Below are positions 12,736 through 22,143 of a DNA stretch of 64,000 nt, in pieces (position 1 is the stretch's first letter; the number at the start of each line of letters is the position of its first letter). The translations under genes were made by a program, and so were the position numbers. The DNA is from Promicromonospora sukumoe 327MFSha3.1 (GTDB taxonomy: Bacteria; Actinomycetota; Actinomycetes; Actinomycetales; Cellulomonadaceae). The notes beneath the pieces were generated by a model. The model saw nothing but the letters and a program-made list of their open reading frames with translations. It was not told where the DNA came from and did no database searches. The DNA is taken from the NCBI RefSeq assembly GCF_000385135.1, contig NZ_ARQM01000012.1, positions 248,001-312,000 of the forward strand, given 5' to 3'.

Positions 12736-15594
12736 TCAGCGGACCGCCTCGGCGTCGTCGTGGTAGTCGCGGGCGACCGGCGGCATGTGCCCGTCCGTGC
12801 CGTCGGCGTACTGGTCGCCCCCGCCGTCGGCCGAACCGCCGTCCGCCCCGTCGCCGTCGGACGACGCCTGGTCGAAGACCCCAGCCGGCTCCTCGCCCCG
12901 GATGAGGGCGAGCGCGGCGGGCAGGTCGTCGGCCGCGACCAGCACGTCGCGTGCCTTGGAGCCCTCCGAGGGCCCCACGATCTCGCGCGACTCCAGCAGG
13001 TCCATGAGCCGCCCCGCCTTGGCGAAGCCCACGCGCAGCTTGCGCTGGAGCATGGAGGTGGACCCGAACTGGGTGGTGACCACGAGCTCGGTCGCCTGCA
13101 GCAGGAGGTCGAGGTCGTCGCCGATGTCCTCGTCGACCTGCTTCTTGGCCGCGGCGGGCGCGGCGACGTCCTCGCGGTAGATCGGCTTGAGCTGGCTCTT
13201 GACGTGCTCGACGACCTGGTGCACCTCGGACTCGGTGACCCAGGCGCCCTGCACGCGCATCGGCTTGGCCGCGCCCATGGGCAGGAACAGGGCGTCACCC
13301 TGGCCGATGAGCTTCTCGGCGCCGGGCTGGTCCAGGACCACGCGGGAGTCGGCGAGCGAGGACGTGGCGAACGCGAGCCGGGACGGCACGTTCGCCTTGA
13401 TCAGGCCCGTCACGACGTCGACGGACGGGCGCTGCGTGGCGAGTACCAGGTGGATGCCCGCGGCGCGGGCGAGCTGCGTGATGCGCTGGATCGAGGCCTC
13501 GACGTCGCGCGGGGCGACCATCATGAGGTCCGCCAGCTCGTCGACCACCACGAGCAGGTACGGGTACGGCGCGATCTTGCGCTCCGAGCCCGGCAGCGGC
13601 TTGACCTTGCCGGCCCGGACGGCGACGTTGAAGTCGTCGACGTGCTTGTAGCCGAAGGTCGCCAGGTCGTCGTAGCGGGCGTCCATCTCGCGCACCACCC
13701 AGTCGAGGGCCTCCGCGGCCTTCTTGGGGCTGGTGATGATGGGCGTGATCAGGTGCGGGATGCCCTCGTAGATCGTGAGCTCCACGCGCTTGGGGTCCAC
13801 CAGGATCAGGCGCACCTGCTCCGGCGTGGAGCGCATCAGGATCGAGGTGATCATCGAGTTGATGAAGCTCGACTTACCGGCGCCGGTCGCACCGGCCACC
13901 AGGATGTGCGGCATCTTGGCGAGGTTGGCCACGACGTAGCCGCCCTCGACGTCCTTGCCGACGCCCATCACCATCGGGTGCTCCGTGCGGCGGGCCGCGC
14001 CCGAGCGCAGCACGTCGCCCAGCACCACGGTCTCGCGGTCGGTGTTGGGGATCTCGATGCCGATCGCGGACTTGCCCGGGATGGGCGACAGGATGCGCAC
14101 GTCCGCGCTGGCGACCGCGTACGCGATGTTGTTGGACAGGGACGTGATGCGCTCGACCTTGGTCTTGGCGCCCACCTCGACCTCGTACCGGGTGACCGTC
14201 GGGCCGCGGCTGAAGCCCGTGACCTTGGCGTCGACGCCGAACTGCTCGAAGACGCCCGTCAGGGACTCCACGACGCGGTCGTTGGCGGCGGAGCGCGCCT
14301 TGTGCGGCGGGCCCTGGACCAGCACCTCCTCGTCGGGCAGCAGGTAGACCGTGTCGCCCTCCAGCATCGGCTGCACGCCGCGCGGCATCGGCTCGCCCTG
14401 CTGCGGCGGTCGCGGCCCGTCCTTCTTGGCCGACGCCGCCGACGCCGCCGGCTCGCCGTCCGGTCCGAGCACACCGGGACCGATGGCGGGGGCGCCGGTG
14501 ACCTTGCCGGCGGACTGGCTGGTCGGGATGCGCTGGGTCGTGGCCTTGCCGGCCTTGCCGCCACGCTGCTCGACCTCGGCGGCCTTCTCGAACGCCTCGT
14601 CGCCGGTGAACCCGGCCAGGCGCTCCTTCTCCTCGGCGATCTCCTGCTTGGTGCGGCGCTTGCGGCGCTTGGCCTCGGGCCTGCCGTCGTGCGCCGAGAC
14701 GCCGTCGGCCAGGGAGAGCCCGTCCTCGGCGCCGTCCTCCGGCTCGCGGTGGTTGCCGGTGAGCCGGTCGTACATGCCGCGCAGGCGCGCGGGGATCCGG
14801 TGCACCGGCGTCGCGGTGACGATGAGGACGCCGAAGAACCCGGCCAGCACGTACAGCGGGATCGCGAACCACTGCGTCAGCCCGGTGACGACCGGGGTCG
14901 CGAAGAGGAAGCCGATCACGCCGCCGGCGTTCTGCACAGGGGTGAAGCCGTCGGCGGGCGAGGGCAGGCCGGCGCTGATGTGCACCAGCGAGCACGTGGC
15001 CACGACCAGGAAGCTGAGCCCGATCGCGACCCGGCCGTTCTGCTGGGTGCGCTCGGGGTGTCGCATGACGCGGAAGGCGAGCCACATGAGCAGCACCGGC
15101 AGCGCCACGCCCGCGACGCCGAGCGTGCCCGCGACGACCGCGTGCACGCCGTCGCCGAAGGGGCCGTCGATACCCCACCACTCACGCGCCGCGACGATGA
15201 CCGCCACGGCGAGCAGCGCGAAGCCGACGCCGTCGCGCCGGTGGTCCGGCAGCTCCGTCTCTGCCTGCTGTCCTGTGCTCTTGCTCGTGCTGTTCCTCGC
15301 CACGCCGCTCTTTCCCGCGTTCTGTGCGTCCTCGTCCGCTGCGTCAGGCGCCCGTCGCGGCCCCGCGGCGCGGGTCGCGCCGCCGACCGCGTGCGCCATA
15401 CCCATCCACAGGCCGCGCACCGCGCGGACCGGCCACGGCGGGCGGGACGGTACGGGCGCAGCCTTGGCTGCCGGGCGGGTAGCCCCCCGGCGCTGGGTCG
15501 ATCGCTTCGACGCTGCGGCGCGGGGCTTGGCGCTCTTCGCGCCCTGCCCGGAACTCTTCCCGGAACTTCGCCGGGCCGACGTGCGGGTCGCCAT
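12736..15594 (-). CDS. ftsK: DNA translocase FtsK
   Basis: FtsK is the septum-bound motor that pumps chromosome termini into daughter cells and aids dimer resolution. A basic, low-complexity N-terminus of about 115 residues is followed by four or five membrane helices (about 122-262), a charged linker, and the RecA-like motor with Walker A (AGATGAGKS, about 563-571) and Walker B ([13 protein letters not shown], about 680-692). A C-terminal gamma winged-helix (about 850-915) reads KOPS-type sites. Length (952) is normal for an actinobacterial FtsK. The ATG at 15592-15594 starts [10 protein letters not shown]. Its position near pgsA and clgR is conserved in actinobacteria. Confidence 0.97.
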   Translation of the reverse strand: MATRTSARRSSGKSSGQGAKSAKPRAAASKRSTQRRGATRPAAKAAPVPSRPPWPVRAVRGLWMGMAHAVGGATRAAGPRRAPDAADEDAQNAGKSGVARNSTSKSTGQQAETELPDHRRDGVGFALLAVAVIVAAREWWGIDGPFGDGVHAVVAGTLGVAGVALPVLLMWLAFRVMRHPERTQQNGRVAIGLSFLVVATCSLVHISAGLPSPADGFTPVQNAGGVIGFLFATPVVTGLTQWFAIPLYVLAGFFGVLIVTATPVHRIPARLRGMYDRLTGNHREPEDGAEDGLSLADGVSAHDGRPEAKRRKRRTKQEIAEEKERLAGFTGDEAFEKAAEVEQRGGKAGKATTQRIPTSQSAGKVTGAPAIGPGVLGPDGEPAASAASAKKDGPRPPQQGEPMPRGVQPMLEGDTVYLLPDEEVLVQGPPHKARSAANDRVVESLTGVFEQFGVDAKVTGFSRGPTVTRYEVEVGAKTKVERITSLSNNIAYAVASADVRILSPIPGKSAIGIEIPNTDRETVVLGDVLRSGAARRTEHPMVMGVGKDVEGGYVVANLAKMPHILVAGATGAGKSSFINSMITSILMRSTPEQVRLILVDPKRVELTIYEGIPHLITPIITSPKKAAEALDWVVREMDARYDDLATFGYKHVDDFNVAVRAGKVKPLPGSERKIAPYPYLLVVVDELADLMMVAPRDVEASIQRITQLARAAGIHLVLATQRPSVDVVTGLIKANVPSRLAFATSSLADSRVVLDQPGAEKLIGQGDALFLPMGAAKPMRVQGAWVTESEVHQVVEHVKSQLKPIYREDVAAPAAAKKQVDEDIGDDLDLLLQATELVVTTQFGSTSMLQRKLRVGFAKAGRLMDLLESREIVGPSEGSKARDVLVAADDLPAALALIRGEEPAGVFDQASSDGDGADGGSADGGGDQYADGTDGHMPPVARDYHDDAEAVR

Positions 15595-15697
15595 GATGTC
15601 GCCACCGTAACCGGCGCGGACGGCCCGGCCCAGGACCCCTCGCGGTGTGTCCCGGACCGGGCCGTCGACCGGTTTGTCCGGCTACGCGCCCCGGCGC

Positions 15698-16108
15698 TCA
15701 GCCCAGCAGCAGGCCGCCCGCGAGCGTCACGACGCCCGCGCCCAGGACCACCGCGCCCGTCGGCAGCAGCACGACAGCGCGGTTGGGCGTGGTGCGCCCC
15801 GTCCCGATCGCGGAGAGGAAGAAGCCCGCCGGCATGAGGATCGCGGCGACCAGGACGCCCGTGGCGGCGAGCCAGCGCAGGAACCCGGTCAGGTCCGTCG
15901 CCTCCGTCAGCAGCAGGCAGAGCAGGCCGAGGATCACCAGCACGCCCGCGTGGGCGTGCCCGGCCCGGAAGAAGCTCTTCTGCAGGTCGGTCGTGGCGAG
16001 CCTGCCGCCGAAGACCTTGAGCAGGAAGAAGCCGCCGGACTCGATCCCGACGACGGTCAGCAGCACGATGCCCGCGGTGATGCGGGCGGGGTCCGAGAGC
16101 TCGAGCAC
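15698..16108 (-). CDS. Small four-helix membrane protein, TetR-adjacent
   Basis: A 136-residue hydrophobic protein with four predicted membrane helices. It has a conserved-looking FFRAGHAHAG stretch between helices 1 and 2, where two His residues face the membrane boundary. I do not recognise the family. GTG 16106-16108 has AGGAGG only two bases upstream, an unusually short spacing, but no better start is present. It is transcribed away from the TetR-type regulator at 16197, and a near-perfect palindrome lies between the two genes, so this gene is the likely regulatory target. A transport or stress function for the membrane protein is a guess. Confidence 0.7.
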   Translation of the reverse strand: MLELSDPARITAGIVLLTVVGIESGGFFLLKVFGGRLATTDLQKSFFRAGHAHAGVLVILGLLCLLLTEATDLTGFLRWLAATGVLVAAILMPAGFFLSAIGTGRTTPNRAVVLLPTGAVVLGAGVVTLAGGLLLG

Positions 16109-16131
16109 GACGTCCTCCTGGGGTGCGTCCG

Positions 16132-16158
16132 TTGTTTTGTAACAGTGTTATCAAACAA
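16132..16158. promoter_or_regulatory. Probable TetR operator between divergent genes
   Basis: A 27-bp inverted repeat with 13-base arms (TTGTTTTGTAACA and TGTTATCAAACAA) around G16145; 11 of 13 positions pair. It is strikingly AT-rich for this genome and lies between the divergent membrane-protein and TetR-type genes. A possible -35 (TTCGCA, 16161) and -10 (TAGACT, 16185) for the regulator gene follow at once, so binding would control both directions. Confidence 0.75.
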
Positions 16159-16196
16159 CGTTCGCAAACTCCCGTCAAGGCTTCTAGACTCACGGC

Positions 16197-16784
16197 ATGG
16201 CCCGACCCCGACTGCACGACGACGCCCTGCGCACCCGCCTCCTGGAGGTCACCTCCCGGGTCATCTCGTCGGACGGCGAGGCCGCCGTCACGGTGCGCAA
16301 GGTCGCCGCCGAGGCCGCGACCAGCGCGTCGGCGGTCTACGCGCTGTTCGGGTCGCGCGAGGCGCTCCTGGCGGCGGTGAGCGAGGAGGGGTTCCGGCGG
16401 TTCGCCGAGCACCTGGCCGCCGTCGGACAGGGCGTGGACCCGGCCGCAGACCTGCGCGACCTGGGCAGCGCCTACCGCGGGTTCGCCCTGGCGGACCCGC
16501 ACTTCTACCGCGTCATGTTCGACCGCGGCGTGGCGCTCGCCGACGGCGACCCGGCCGACGCCGTCGAGCGGCCCACCTTCCGCGTGCTGCACGACGCCGT
16601 GGGCCGGGTGCTGCCCGGGGCGCCGGCCGAGCAGGTGCTGAGCGCCGCCGTCGGGCTGTGGGGCCTCGTGCACGGGCTGGTGTCGCTGGAGCTCGCGGGG
16701 CTGCTGCCCGGGGACGAGCGGACGCGGGCGGCCGCGTTCGAACGGGCCAGCGGGACGGTGGGGGCCGCGCTGCTGCGGGGATGA
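16197..16784 (+). CDS. TetR-family transcriptional regulator
   Basis: A 195-residue repressor with an N-terminal TetR helix-turn-helix (about residues 10-55, VRKVAAEAATSASAVYALFGSREALL) and a C-terminal ligand-binding, dimerisation domain of the WHG/TetR_C_33 type (ADPHFYRVMFDRG). The ligand is unknown. The start codon lies 7 bases after a TAGACT -10-like box, so the transcript is probably leaderless. A strong palindromic operator sits just upstream, implying autoregulation together with control of the divergent membrane gene. The 3' end converges on the purine deaminase gene with a 31-base gap. Confidence 0.88.
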   Translation: MARPRLHDDALRTRLLEVTSRVISSDGEAAVTVRKVAAEAATSASAVYALFGSREALLAAVSEEGFRRFAEHLAAVGQGVDPAADLRDLGSAYRGFALADPHFYRVMFDRGVALADGDPADAVERPTFRVLHDAVGRVLPGAPAEQVLSAAVGLWGLVHGLVSLELAGLLPGDERTRAAAFERASGTVGAALLRG

Positions 16785-16815
16785 GCCGTGGGCGCCGCCG
16801 CGGACCGGGCCCAGT

Positions 16816-17829
16816 TCAGGCGCCCGCGGCCCGCCAGGCCTCGACGTCGGCCACGTACGCCGCGACCCGGTCGCGGGGCAGGAACGAGCCCTCGAAGGAC
16901 GCCGCCGCGAGCGCCGCCCGCTGGTCGCGGGTCAGGCCGAAGGCGGCGGTGACGGCGTCGTCGACGTCGTCCACGTAGGCGCCGAAGTAGGGCGGGTCGT
17001 CGGAGTTGAGGCTGACGAGCATGCCGGCGGCGACCATGTCGGGCAGCGGGTGCTCGGCCAGGGTCGGGACGGCGCGCAGGCGCACGTTGGAGACGGGGCA
17101 CAGGGTGAACGGGACCTGCTCGGCGGCGACGCGGGCCACGAGGGCGGGGTCCTGGACGACGGCGATGCCGTGGTCGATCCGCTCGGCGTGCAGCAGGTCG
17201 AGGGCGTCCCGGACGTTCGCAACCGGGCCCTCCTCCCCCGCGTGCGCGGTGCGGCGCAGGCCGGCGGCCTCGGCCCGGGCGTAGAGGTCGGTGAACAGGC
17301 CGGGCGGGTAGCCGATCTCGGCGTTGTCCAGCCCGATGCCGACGATCGGCGTGTCGATGGCGAGCAGGCGCTCGAGGACGTCGAGCGCGTCGGCGACGGG
17401 CTTGTCGCGGTGGAACGCGGCGATGAGCAGGGTGGAGACGCCGTGGTCGGCCTCGGCACGGTCCAGGACGCCGGTGATGCCACCGACCACGGCCTCGAGC
17501 GGCACGCCGCGCACGAGGTGCGCCTGCGGGTCGAAGCTGATCTCCGCGTGCCGCACCCCGGCGTGGGCCGCGCGGGCGAGGTAGGCGCGCGTGAGGTCGG
17601 CGAAGTCGGCCTCGGTGTGCAGCACGGCCATGTTGGCGGTGTACAGGTCGAGGAACGCGGGCAGGTCCGCGAAGTCGTAGGCGGCGCGCAGGCTCTCCGG
17701 GTCCGGGTAGGGCAGCGCGACGCCGTTGCGGGCGGCGAGCTCGAACGCCAGGTCCGGCTCCAGGGTGCCTTCGAGGTGCACGTGCAGCTCTGCCCGTGGC
17801 GGGCGGGACGACGGCGCGGGAGAGGTCAT
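16816..17829 (-). CDS. Adenosine/adenine deaminase family protein, probably adenine deaminase type
   Basis: A zinc-dependent purine deaminase of the metal-dependent hydrolase superfamily, with HVHLEGT (about residues 16-22), HAGEE, a DHG segment and NSDDPP as metal and catalytic motifs. Length is 337 residues. Such enzymes are usually annotated add, but two signatures point to the adenine deaminase branch (Aah1-like, 6-aminopurine deamination in salvage): NSDDPPYFG after the catalytic Asp pair, and GLDNAEIGYPP where true adenosine deaminases have a DLAGDE-type segment. I therefore leave the substrate open between adenine and adenosine. It is divergent from the HSP90-family gene with 66 bases between starts. 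Confidence 0.85.
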   Translation of the reverse strand: MTSPAPSSRPPRAELHVHLEGTLEPDLAFELAARNGVALPYPDPESLRAAYDFADLPAFLDLYTANMAVLHTEADFADLTRAYLARAAHAGVRHAEISFDPQAHLVRGVPLEAVVGGITGVLDRAEADHGVSTLLIAAFHRDKPVADALDVLERLLAIDTPIVGIGLDNAEIGYPPGLFTDLYARAEAAGLRRTAHAGEEGPVANVRDALDLLHAERIDHGIAVVQDPALVARVAAEQVPFTLCPVSNVRLRAVPTLAEHPLPDMVAAGMLVSLNSDDPPYFGAYVDDVDDAVTAAFGLTRDQRAALAAASFEGSFLPRDRVAAYVADVEAWRAAGA

Positions 17830-17895
17830 GGGGGCAGGTTACGTGCCGGACTTTCGTGGGGGCTGTCAGTGTGCGCCACTAGCATCGCGCCCACC

Positions 17896-19758
17896 ATGAC
17901 GACGCAAGAGACCCCGACGGATTCACCGCACACCTTCCAGGTCGACCTCCGTGGTTTGGTGGACCTGTTGTCCCAGCACCTGTACGCCAGCCCGCGGGTC
18001 TACGTCCGCGAGCTGCTCCAGAACGGCGTCGACGCGATCACCGCGCGACGCGCCCTCGACCCGGACGCCCCGGGCACGGTACGCATCCAGGCCACCGGTA
18101 CGGCGGTGCGGGTCACCGACTCCGGGATCGGCCTGACCGAGCCGGAGGTGCACCAGCTCCTGGCCACGATCGGCCGCAGCTCCAAGCGCGACGGCCTGGC
18201 CGAGGCCCGCAAGGAGTTCCTCGGCCAGTTCGGCATCGGCCTGCTGGCCTGCTTCGTCGTGGCCGAGACCATCCGGGTGGTGAGCCGGTCGGCCCGCACG
18301 CCCGACGCGCTGCCCGTCGAGTGGGTGGCCCGGGGCGACGGCTCGTACACGGTGCGCACCCTGGACGTCGCCGAGCACCCCGAGCCGGGCACCACGGTGC
18401 ACCTCGCGGCCCGCCGCGGCAGCGAGCAGTGGTTCGAGGCCGACACCGTGGCCGACCTCGCCGCCGACTTCGGGGCGCTGCTGCCCTACGACGTCCGCGT
18501 GGGCGACGAGCCGATCACGGGTCAGCGCCCGCCGTGGGAGGCACAGCACGCCAGCCCGACGGCGCGGGCCGCCGCCCTGTCCGCGTACTGCCAGGACACG
18601 TTCGGCTTCGCGCCGCTCGACTCCATCGAGCTCGACCTGCCGCTGGTCGGCATCCGCGGCGTCGCCTACGTGCTGCCCGGCGTCGTCAGCCCGGCCCAGC
18701 GCGGCGGACACCGCGTGCACCTCAAGGGCATGCTGCTGACCGACCGCGCCGAGACGCTGCTGCCCGACTGGGCGTTCTTCGTGCGGTGCGTGCTGGACAC
18801 CGACGCGCTGCGCCCCACGGCCAGCCGTGAGCAGCTCTACGAGGACGAGACGCTCGCCGCCGTCCGCGACGCGCTCGGCGACCGGGTCCGGGGCTGGCTC
18901 GCGCAGCTCGCGACGACGTCGCCGGAGCGCCTGCGGCGCTTCCTGGCGGTGCACCACCTGGGGGTCAAGGCGCTGGCCCTGCACGACGAGGACGTGCTGC
19001 GCACCATGCTGCCGTGGCTGCCGTTCGAGACGTCGGAGGGCGAGCTCACGCTCGACGACCTGGCCCGGCGGCACGCCACCGTGCACTTCACGCGCACCGT
19101 CGACGAGTTCCGGCAGGTCTCCGCCATCGCGGCGGCGCAGGGCATGGCCGTCGTCAACGGCGGGTACACCTACGACGCCGCGCTGGTGCAGGCGCTCCCC
19201 CTGGCCCGGCCCGGGGTGGCGGTCGAGGAGCTCGACGCGTCGGTCGTCACGGCGCACCTCGACCACCTGGACCCGGCGGCGGAGCTCGCGCTGGCCCCGT
19301 TCCTGGCCACGGCCCGGGTGCGCCTGGACCCGCTGGACTGCGACGTCGTGGTGCGCGCCTTCCACCCGGCGTCGCTGGCCGCGGTGCACCTGGACGACCG
19401 GTCCGCCCGGCACGAGCGGGCCCGGGCCGAGGCCGAGAGCGAGGCCGACGACCTGTGGGCCGGGATCCTCGGCTCCCTGCGCGACGAGGCGCCGCGCGCC
19501 CGGCTCGTGCTGAACCACCTCAACCCGCTGGTGCGACGCATCGCGGGGCTGCCCGACCCGGACCTGACCGGCGTGGCCGTCGAGGCCCTGTACGGGCAGT
19601 CGCTGCTCCAGGCGCGCCGGCCCCTGCGCCCGGTGGACCAGGCCCTCGTGAACCGCGCGTTCGGCGAGCTCTTGGAGTGGGCCGCGCCCAGCCTGCCGCC
19701 GGCCCGCGACGACCGGCCCCGTGACCGGGCCGACGACACCCAGGAGAACGACCGATGA
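17896..19758 (+). CDS. HSP90-family GHKL ATPase chaperone
   Basis: A 620-residue HtpG-like protein. The N-terminal GHKL ATPase has RELLQNGVDA (Glu39 as the likely catalytic base, Asn43 for Mg), DSGIGLT (75-81) and GQFGIGLLACF (110-120), all intact. Middle-domain features follow, with LPLVGIRGVAYVLPG and a later TASREQLYED segment that matches HtpG's catalytic-loop region. The C-terminal third is more divergent than in classical HtpG, so the dimerisation region may be modified. A TAGCAT -10-like box lies 11 bases before ATG 17896. Its last codons overlap the start of the next gene (ATGA), so the helical-repeat protein is made with it. No CIRCE or HAIR heat-shock operator was seen. It may act on specific clients rather than in general folding. 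Confidence 0.88.
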   Translation: MTTQETPTDSPHTFQVDLRGLVDLLSQHLYASPRVYVRELLQNGVDAITARRALDPDAPGTVRIQATGTAVRVTDSGIGLTEPEVHQLLATIGRSSKRDGLAEARKEFLGQFGIGLLACFVVAETIRVVSRSARTPDALPVEWVARGDGSYTVRTLDVAEHPEPGTTVHLAARRGSEQWFEADTVADLAADFGALLPYDVRVGDEPITGQRPPWEAQHASPTARAAALSAYCQDTFGFAPLDSIELDLPLVGIRGVAYVLPGVVSPAQRGGHRVHLKGMLLTDRAETLLPDWAFFVRCVLDTDALRPTASREQLYEDETLAAVRDALGDRVRGWLAQLATTSPERLRRFLAVHHLGVKALALHDEDVLRTMLPWLPFETSEGELTLDDLARRHATVHFTRTVDEFRQVSAIAAAQGMAVVNGGYTYDAALVQALPLARPGVAVEELDASVVTAHLDHLDPAAELALAPFLATARVRLDPLDCDVVVRAFHPASLAAVHLDDRSARHERARAEAESEADDLWAGILGSLRDEAPRARLVLNHLNPLVRRIAGLPDPDLTGVAVEALYGQSLLQARRPLRPVDQALVNRAFGELLEWAAPSLPPARDDRPRDRADDTQENDR

Positions 19759-22100
19759 CCCAGATCACCGACCTCGCGACCCTCCAGGAGGCGATCTGGG
19801 AGAACGACCAGCGCCCCCACGGCACCTCGCAGGCCGCGGCCGCCGAGAACATCCTCGACCAGGCCGCGCAGCTCGGTCCGCAGGCGGAGATCAAGGCGGT
19901 CTTCCACCTGATCAGCGCCTACGAGTTCAGCGCCGACCGGCACAAGGTGCTGGTCCCGTTCGCCCGCGCCCTGCGGCTGTGGGACCAGGACCCGAGCGTC
20001 TTCGACGCGTCCGCCACCCACGCCCTGTTCTGGGACTTCAAGTGGGTCACCACGGGCATGCTCGACCTGCCGCGGGTGCCGCTGGCCGCGATCGAGAACT
20101 GGCTGACGGAGATGGACCGGCGCTACCGGCTGGCCGGGCACACCGAGCGGGCCGTGCGGATGTCCGAGTTCTACATCGCCGACCACATCGGTGACACCGA
20201 GCGCGCGCAGCGGGCCTTCGACGGCTGGCTCGCGGCGGAGCGCGGCGAGCTGGCCGACTGCCACGCCTGCGAGACGGCGCGGCAGGGCGAGTTCTTCTCC
20301 GACGGCGGCGACGACGCGAAGGCGGTGCGGCACTGGGCCCCGGTCCTGGACGGTCGCCTCACCTGCGCCGAGGAGCCGCACCGCGCGCTGGCCCGCTCGC
20401 TCCTGCCGCTCGTGCGGCTCGGCCGGCTCGACGAGGCCCGGGCGCACCACATGCGCGGCTACCCCATGGTCAAGGGCTCGGAGAGCCTGATGCACTCGGT
20501 GGCCAAGCACATCGAGTTCTGCGCGCTGACCGGCAACGAGGCCCGCGCGCTGGAGCTCCTGGCCGACACCCCCGGCTACTTCCAGGCCGACGGCGAGCCC
20601 GAGCCGCGGATGGGCTTCTACGCCGTGACCGCGCTGCTCATGGACCGCCTGGTCACCCTCGGCCGAGGCGACCTGCCGGTCACCGGCCCCGCCGGGCGCA
20701 CGTGGACCGCCGCCGAGCTCGCCGGGCACGCCCGGACGGAGGCGCTCCGCATCGCCGCCGCGTTCGACGAGCGCAACGGCACGACGGCGGTCAGCGAGCG
20801 GGTGCGCTCGACCCTGGACGCCGAGCCGCTGCTGGAGCGGCTGCCGCTGGGCCTGCGGACGGCGCTCCCCGTGGCGGGGTCCGGTAGCGGTGCCCCGGCC
20901 GGCGCGGCGACCGCGGCGACCACCGACGAGGCGGACGGCGACGAGCCGGCGACCGCCGGTGACGAGGTCGCGGCGGCGCCCGGACCCGACGTCGACGACG
21001 GTCCTGCCGGCGAGATGCCCGCCGCCGTCCGGGAGGCGATCGACCGGTACGAGAGCGCCCGGGACGCCGAGGACCTGGACGGGATGCGGGCGGGGATGTC
21101 CGAGGCCATCGACCGTGCCGGCGACTCCGCCGCTCCGGGCTGGCGGGCGGGCGCGCACCTGCAGCTCTCCGAGGTGCTGGCCGTCGCGGACGACCTGCCC
21201 GGCGCCGTGCACCACGGCTACGAGGCGGTGGCCTGGGCCGACCTCGCCGACCCGCGGTTCGCCGTGGTGGCCCGGACCCGGCTCGGCGCCCACCTCATGG
21301 CCGGCGGGCGGCACGACGAGGCGGCGCCCGTGCTGGAGCAGGCCCTGAGCGACCTGGACCCCTCCCCCGAGGCGCACGGCGAGGGCAACCTCGTGCAGGT
21401 GCGCTGGTGGCTCGGCGAGTGCGCGGCCAACCGCCACGAGCCGGCGGAGGCCGCCCAGCACTGGCTGGCCGCCGCGCAGGTGGCGCAGCACTGGCCGGAC
21501 CAGGCCGACCACGCGATGCTCGCCACCCTGGCCGCGGAGGCGCTGGAGCGGGCCGGCGAGGGGCTGTCGGCCGAGCTGGCGTACGAGCGGGCCGCCGACC
21601 TCTGGGCCGAGGTGGGCGACGCGCTGCGCCAGGTCCGCACCACCCGCGCCTGGGCGTGGGCCGTGCGGGACCGCGACGTCGCCGAGGCGAGCCGGATCAT
21701 GACCGGCGCGACCCGTGCGTGCGAGGCGGCGCTGGCCGACTCGGCCGACGAGGACGAGCTCGCGGAGCTGCGGGTGCAGCTGCCCGAGACGCTGGAGCAG
21801 CACGCGCGGGTCATCGCCGACGAGGACCTGGACACCGCCCGCTTCCGCGGGCTCTACGAGGGCGCCCTGGAGGAGGCGTACGCGCTGGCGAGCCGCGCCG
21901 AGTCGCTCGTGCGGGAGTCCGGCGACGTCGCGCGCTGGTGCCGGAGCGCCCTGCTGGCCGCCGAGCTCGCGGTGGAGTCGGGCAGCACCGCGGCCGGCCT
22001 GGAGCTGGTCGCGGCCGTGGAGGCCCGGATCGAGGGCGACGAGGAGCTCAGCGGCTTCGGCGGCCACGCCGGCTGGATCCGCGATCAGGTCAGCGCCTGA
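19755..22100 (+). CDS. Large TPR-like helical-repeat protein coupled to the HSP90-family gene
   Basis: A 781-residue cytoplasmic protein, overwhelmingly alpha-helical, with repeated A-L-A-ER-type helices resembling tetratricopeptide repeats. A first half of about 370 residues is joined by an Ala/Gly/Asp-rich disordered linker (about 373-422) to a second half richer in recognisable TPR pairs (AAHLQLSEVLAVADDLPGA through DLWAEVGDALRQ). There are no membrane segments or signal peptide. Its ATG overlaps the stop codon of the HSP90-family gene, so the two are probably made in fixed ratio. In eukaryotes, TPR proteins are the main co-chaperones of Hsp90; a bacterial equivalent is an inference from this arrangement only. 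The function is not established. Confidence 0.8.
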   Translation: MTQITDLATLQEAIWENDQRPHGTSQAAAAENILDQAAQLGPQAEIKAVFHLISAYEFSADRHKVLVPFARALRLWDQDPSVFDASATHALFWDFKWVTTGMLDLPRVPLAAIENWLTEMDRRYRLAGHTERAVRMSEFYIADHIGDTERAQRAFDGWLAAERGELADCHACETARQGEFFSDGGDDAKAVRHWAPVLDGRLTCAEEPHRALARSLLPLVRLGRLDEARAHHMRGYPMVKGSESLMHSVAKHIEFCALTGNEARALELLADTPGYFQADGEPEPRMGFYAVTALLMDRLVTLGRGDLPVTGPAGRTWTAAELAGHARTEALRIAAAFDERNGTTAVSERVRSTLDAEPLLERLPLGLRTALPVAGSGSGAPAGAATAATTDEADGDEPATAGDEVAAAPGPDVDDGPAGEMPAAVREAIDRYESARDAEDLDGMRAGMSEAIDRAGDSAAPGWRAGAHLQLSEVLAVADDLPGAVHHGYEAVAWADLADPRFAVVARTRLGAHLMAGGRHDEAAPVLEQALSDLDPSPEAHGEGNLVQVRWWLGECAANRHEPAEAAQHWLAAAQVAQHWPDQADHAMLATLAAEALERAGEGLSAELAYERAADLWAEVGDALRQVRTTRAWAWAVRDRDVAEASRIMTGATRACEAALADSADEDELAELRVQLPETLEQHARVIADEDLDTARFRGLYEGALEEAYALASRAESLVRESGDVARWCRSALLAAELAVESGSTAAGLELVAAVEARIEGDEELSGFGGHAGWIRDQVSA

Positions 22101-22107
22101 TCCCTCG

Positions 22108-22140
22108 GCCGGCGGCCGGCCCCTCGGGCCGGCCGCCGGC
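22108..22140. terminator. Terminator hairpin after the HSP90/TPR pair
   Basis: A perfect 15-bp GC-only stem (22108-22122 with 22126-22140) with a 3-base loop. It is 7 bases past the TPR-protein stop and 3 bases from the stop of the convergent DUF998 gene, so it serves both directions. Confidence 0.8.
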
Positions 22141-22143
22141 GCC

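Noticed and set aside
16109-16131. An earlier start for the 136-residue membrane protein to improve ribosome-site spacing
   Set aside because: No in-frame ATG or GTG lies upstream; the short spacing is left as an oddity.
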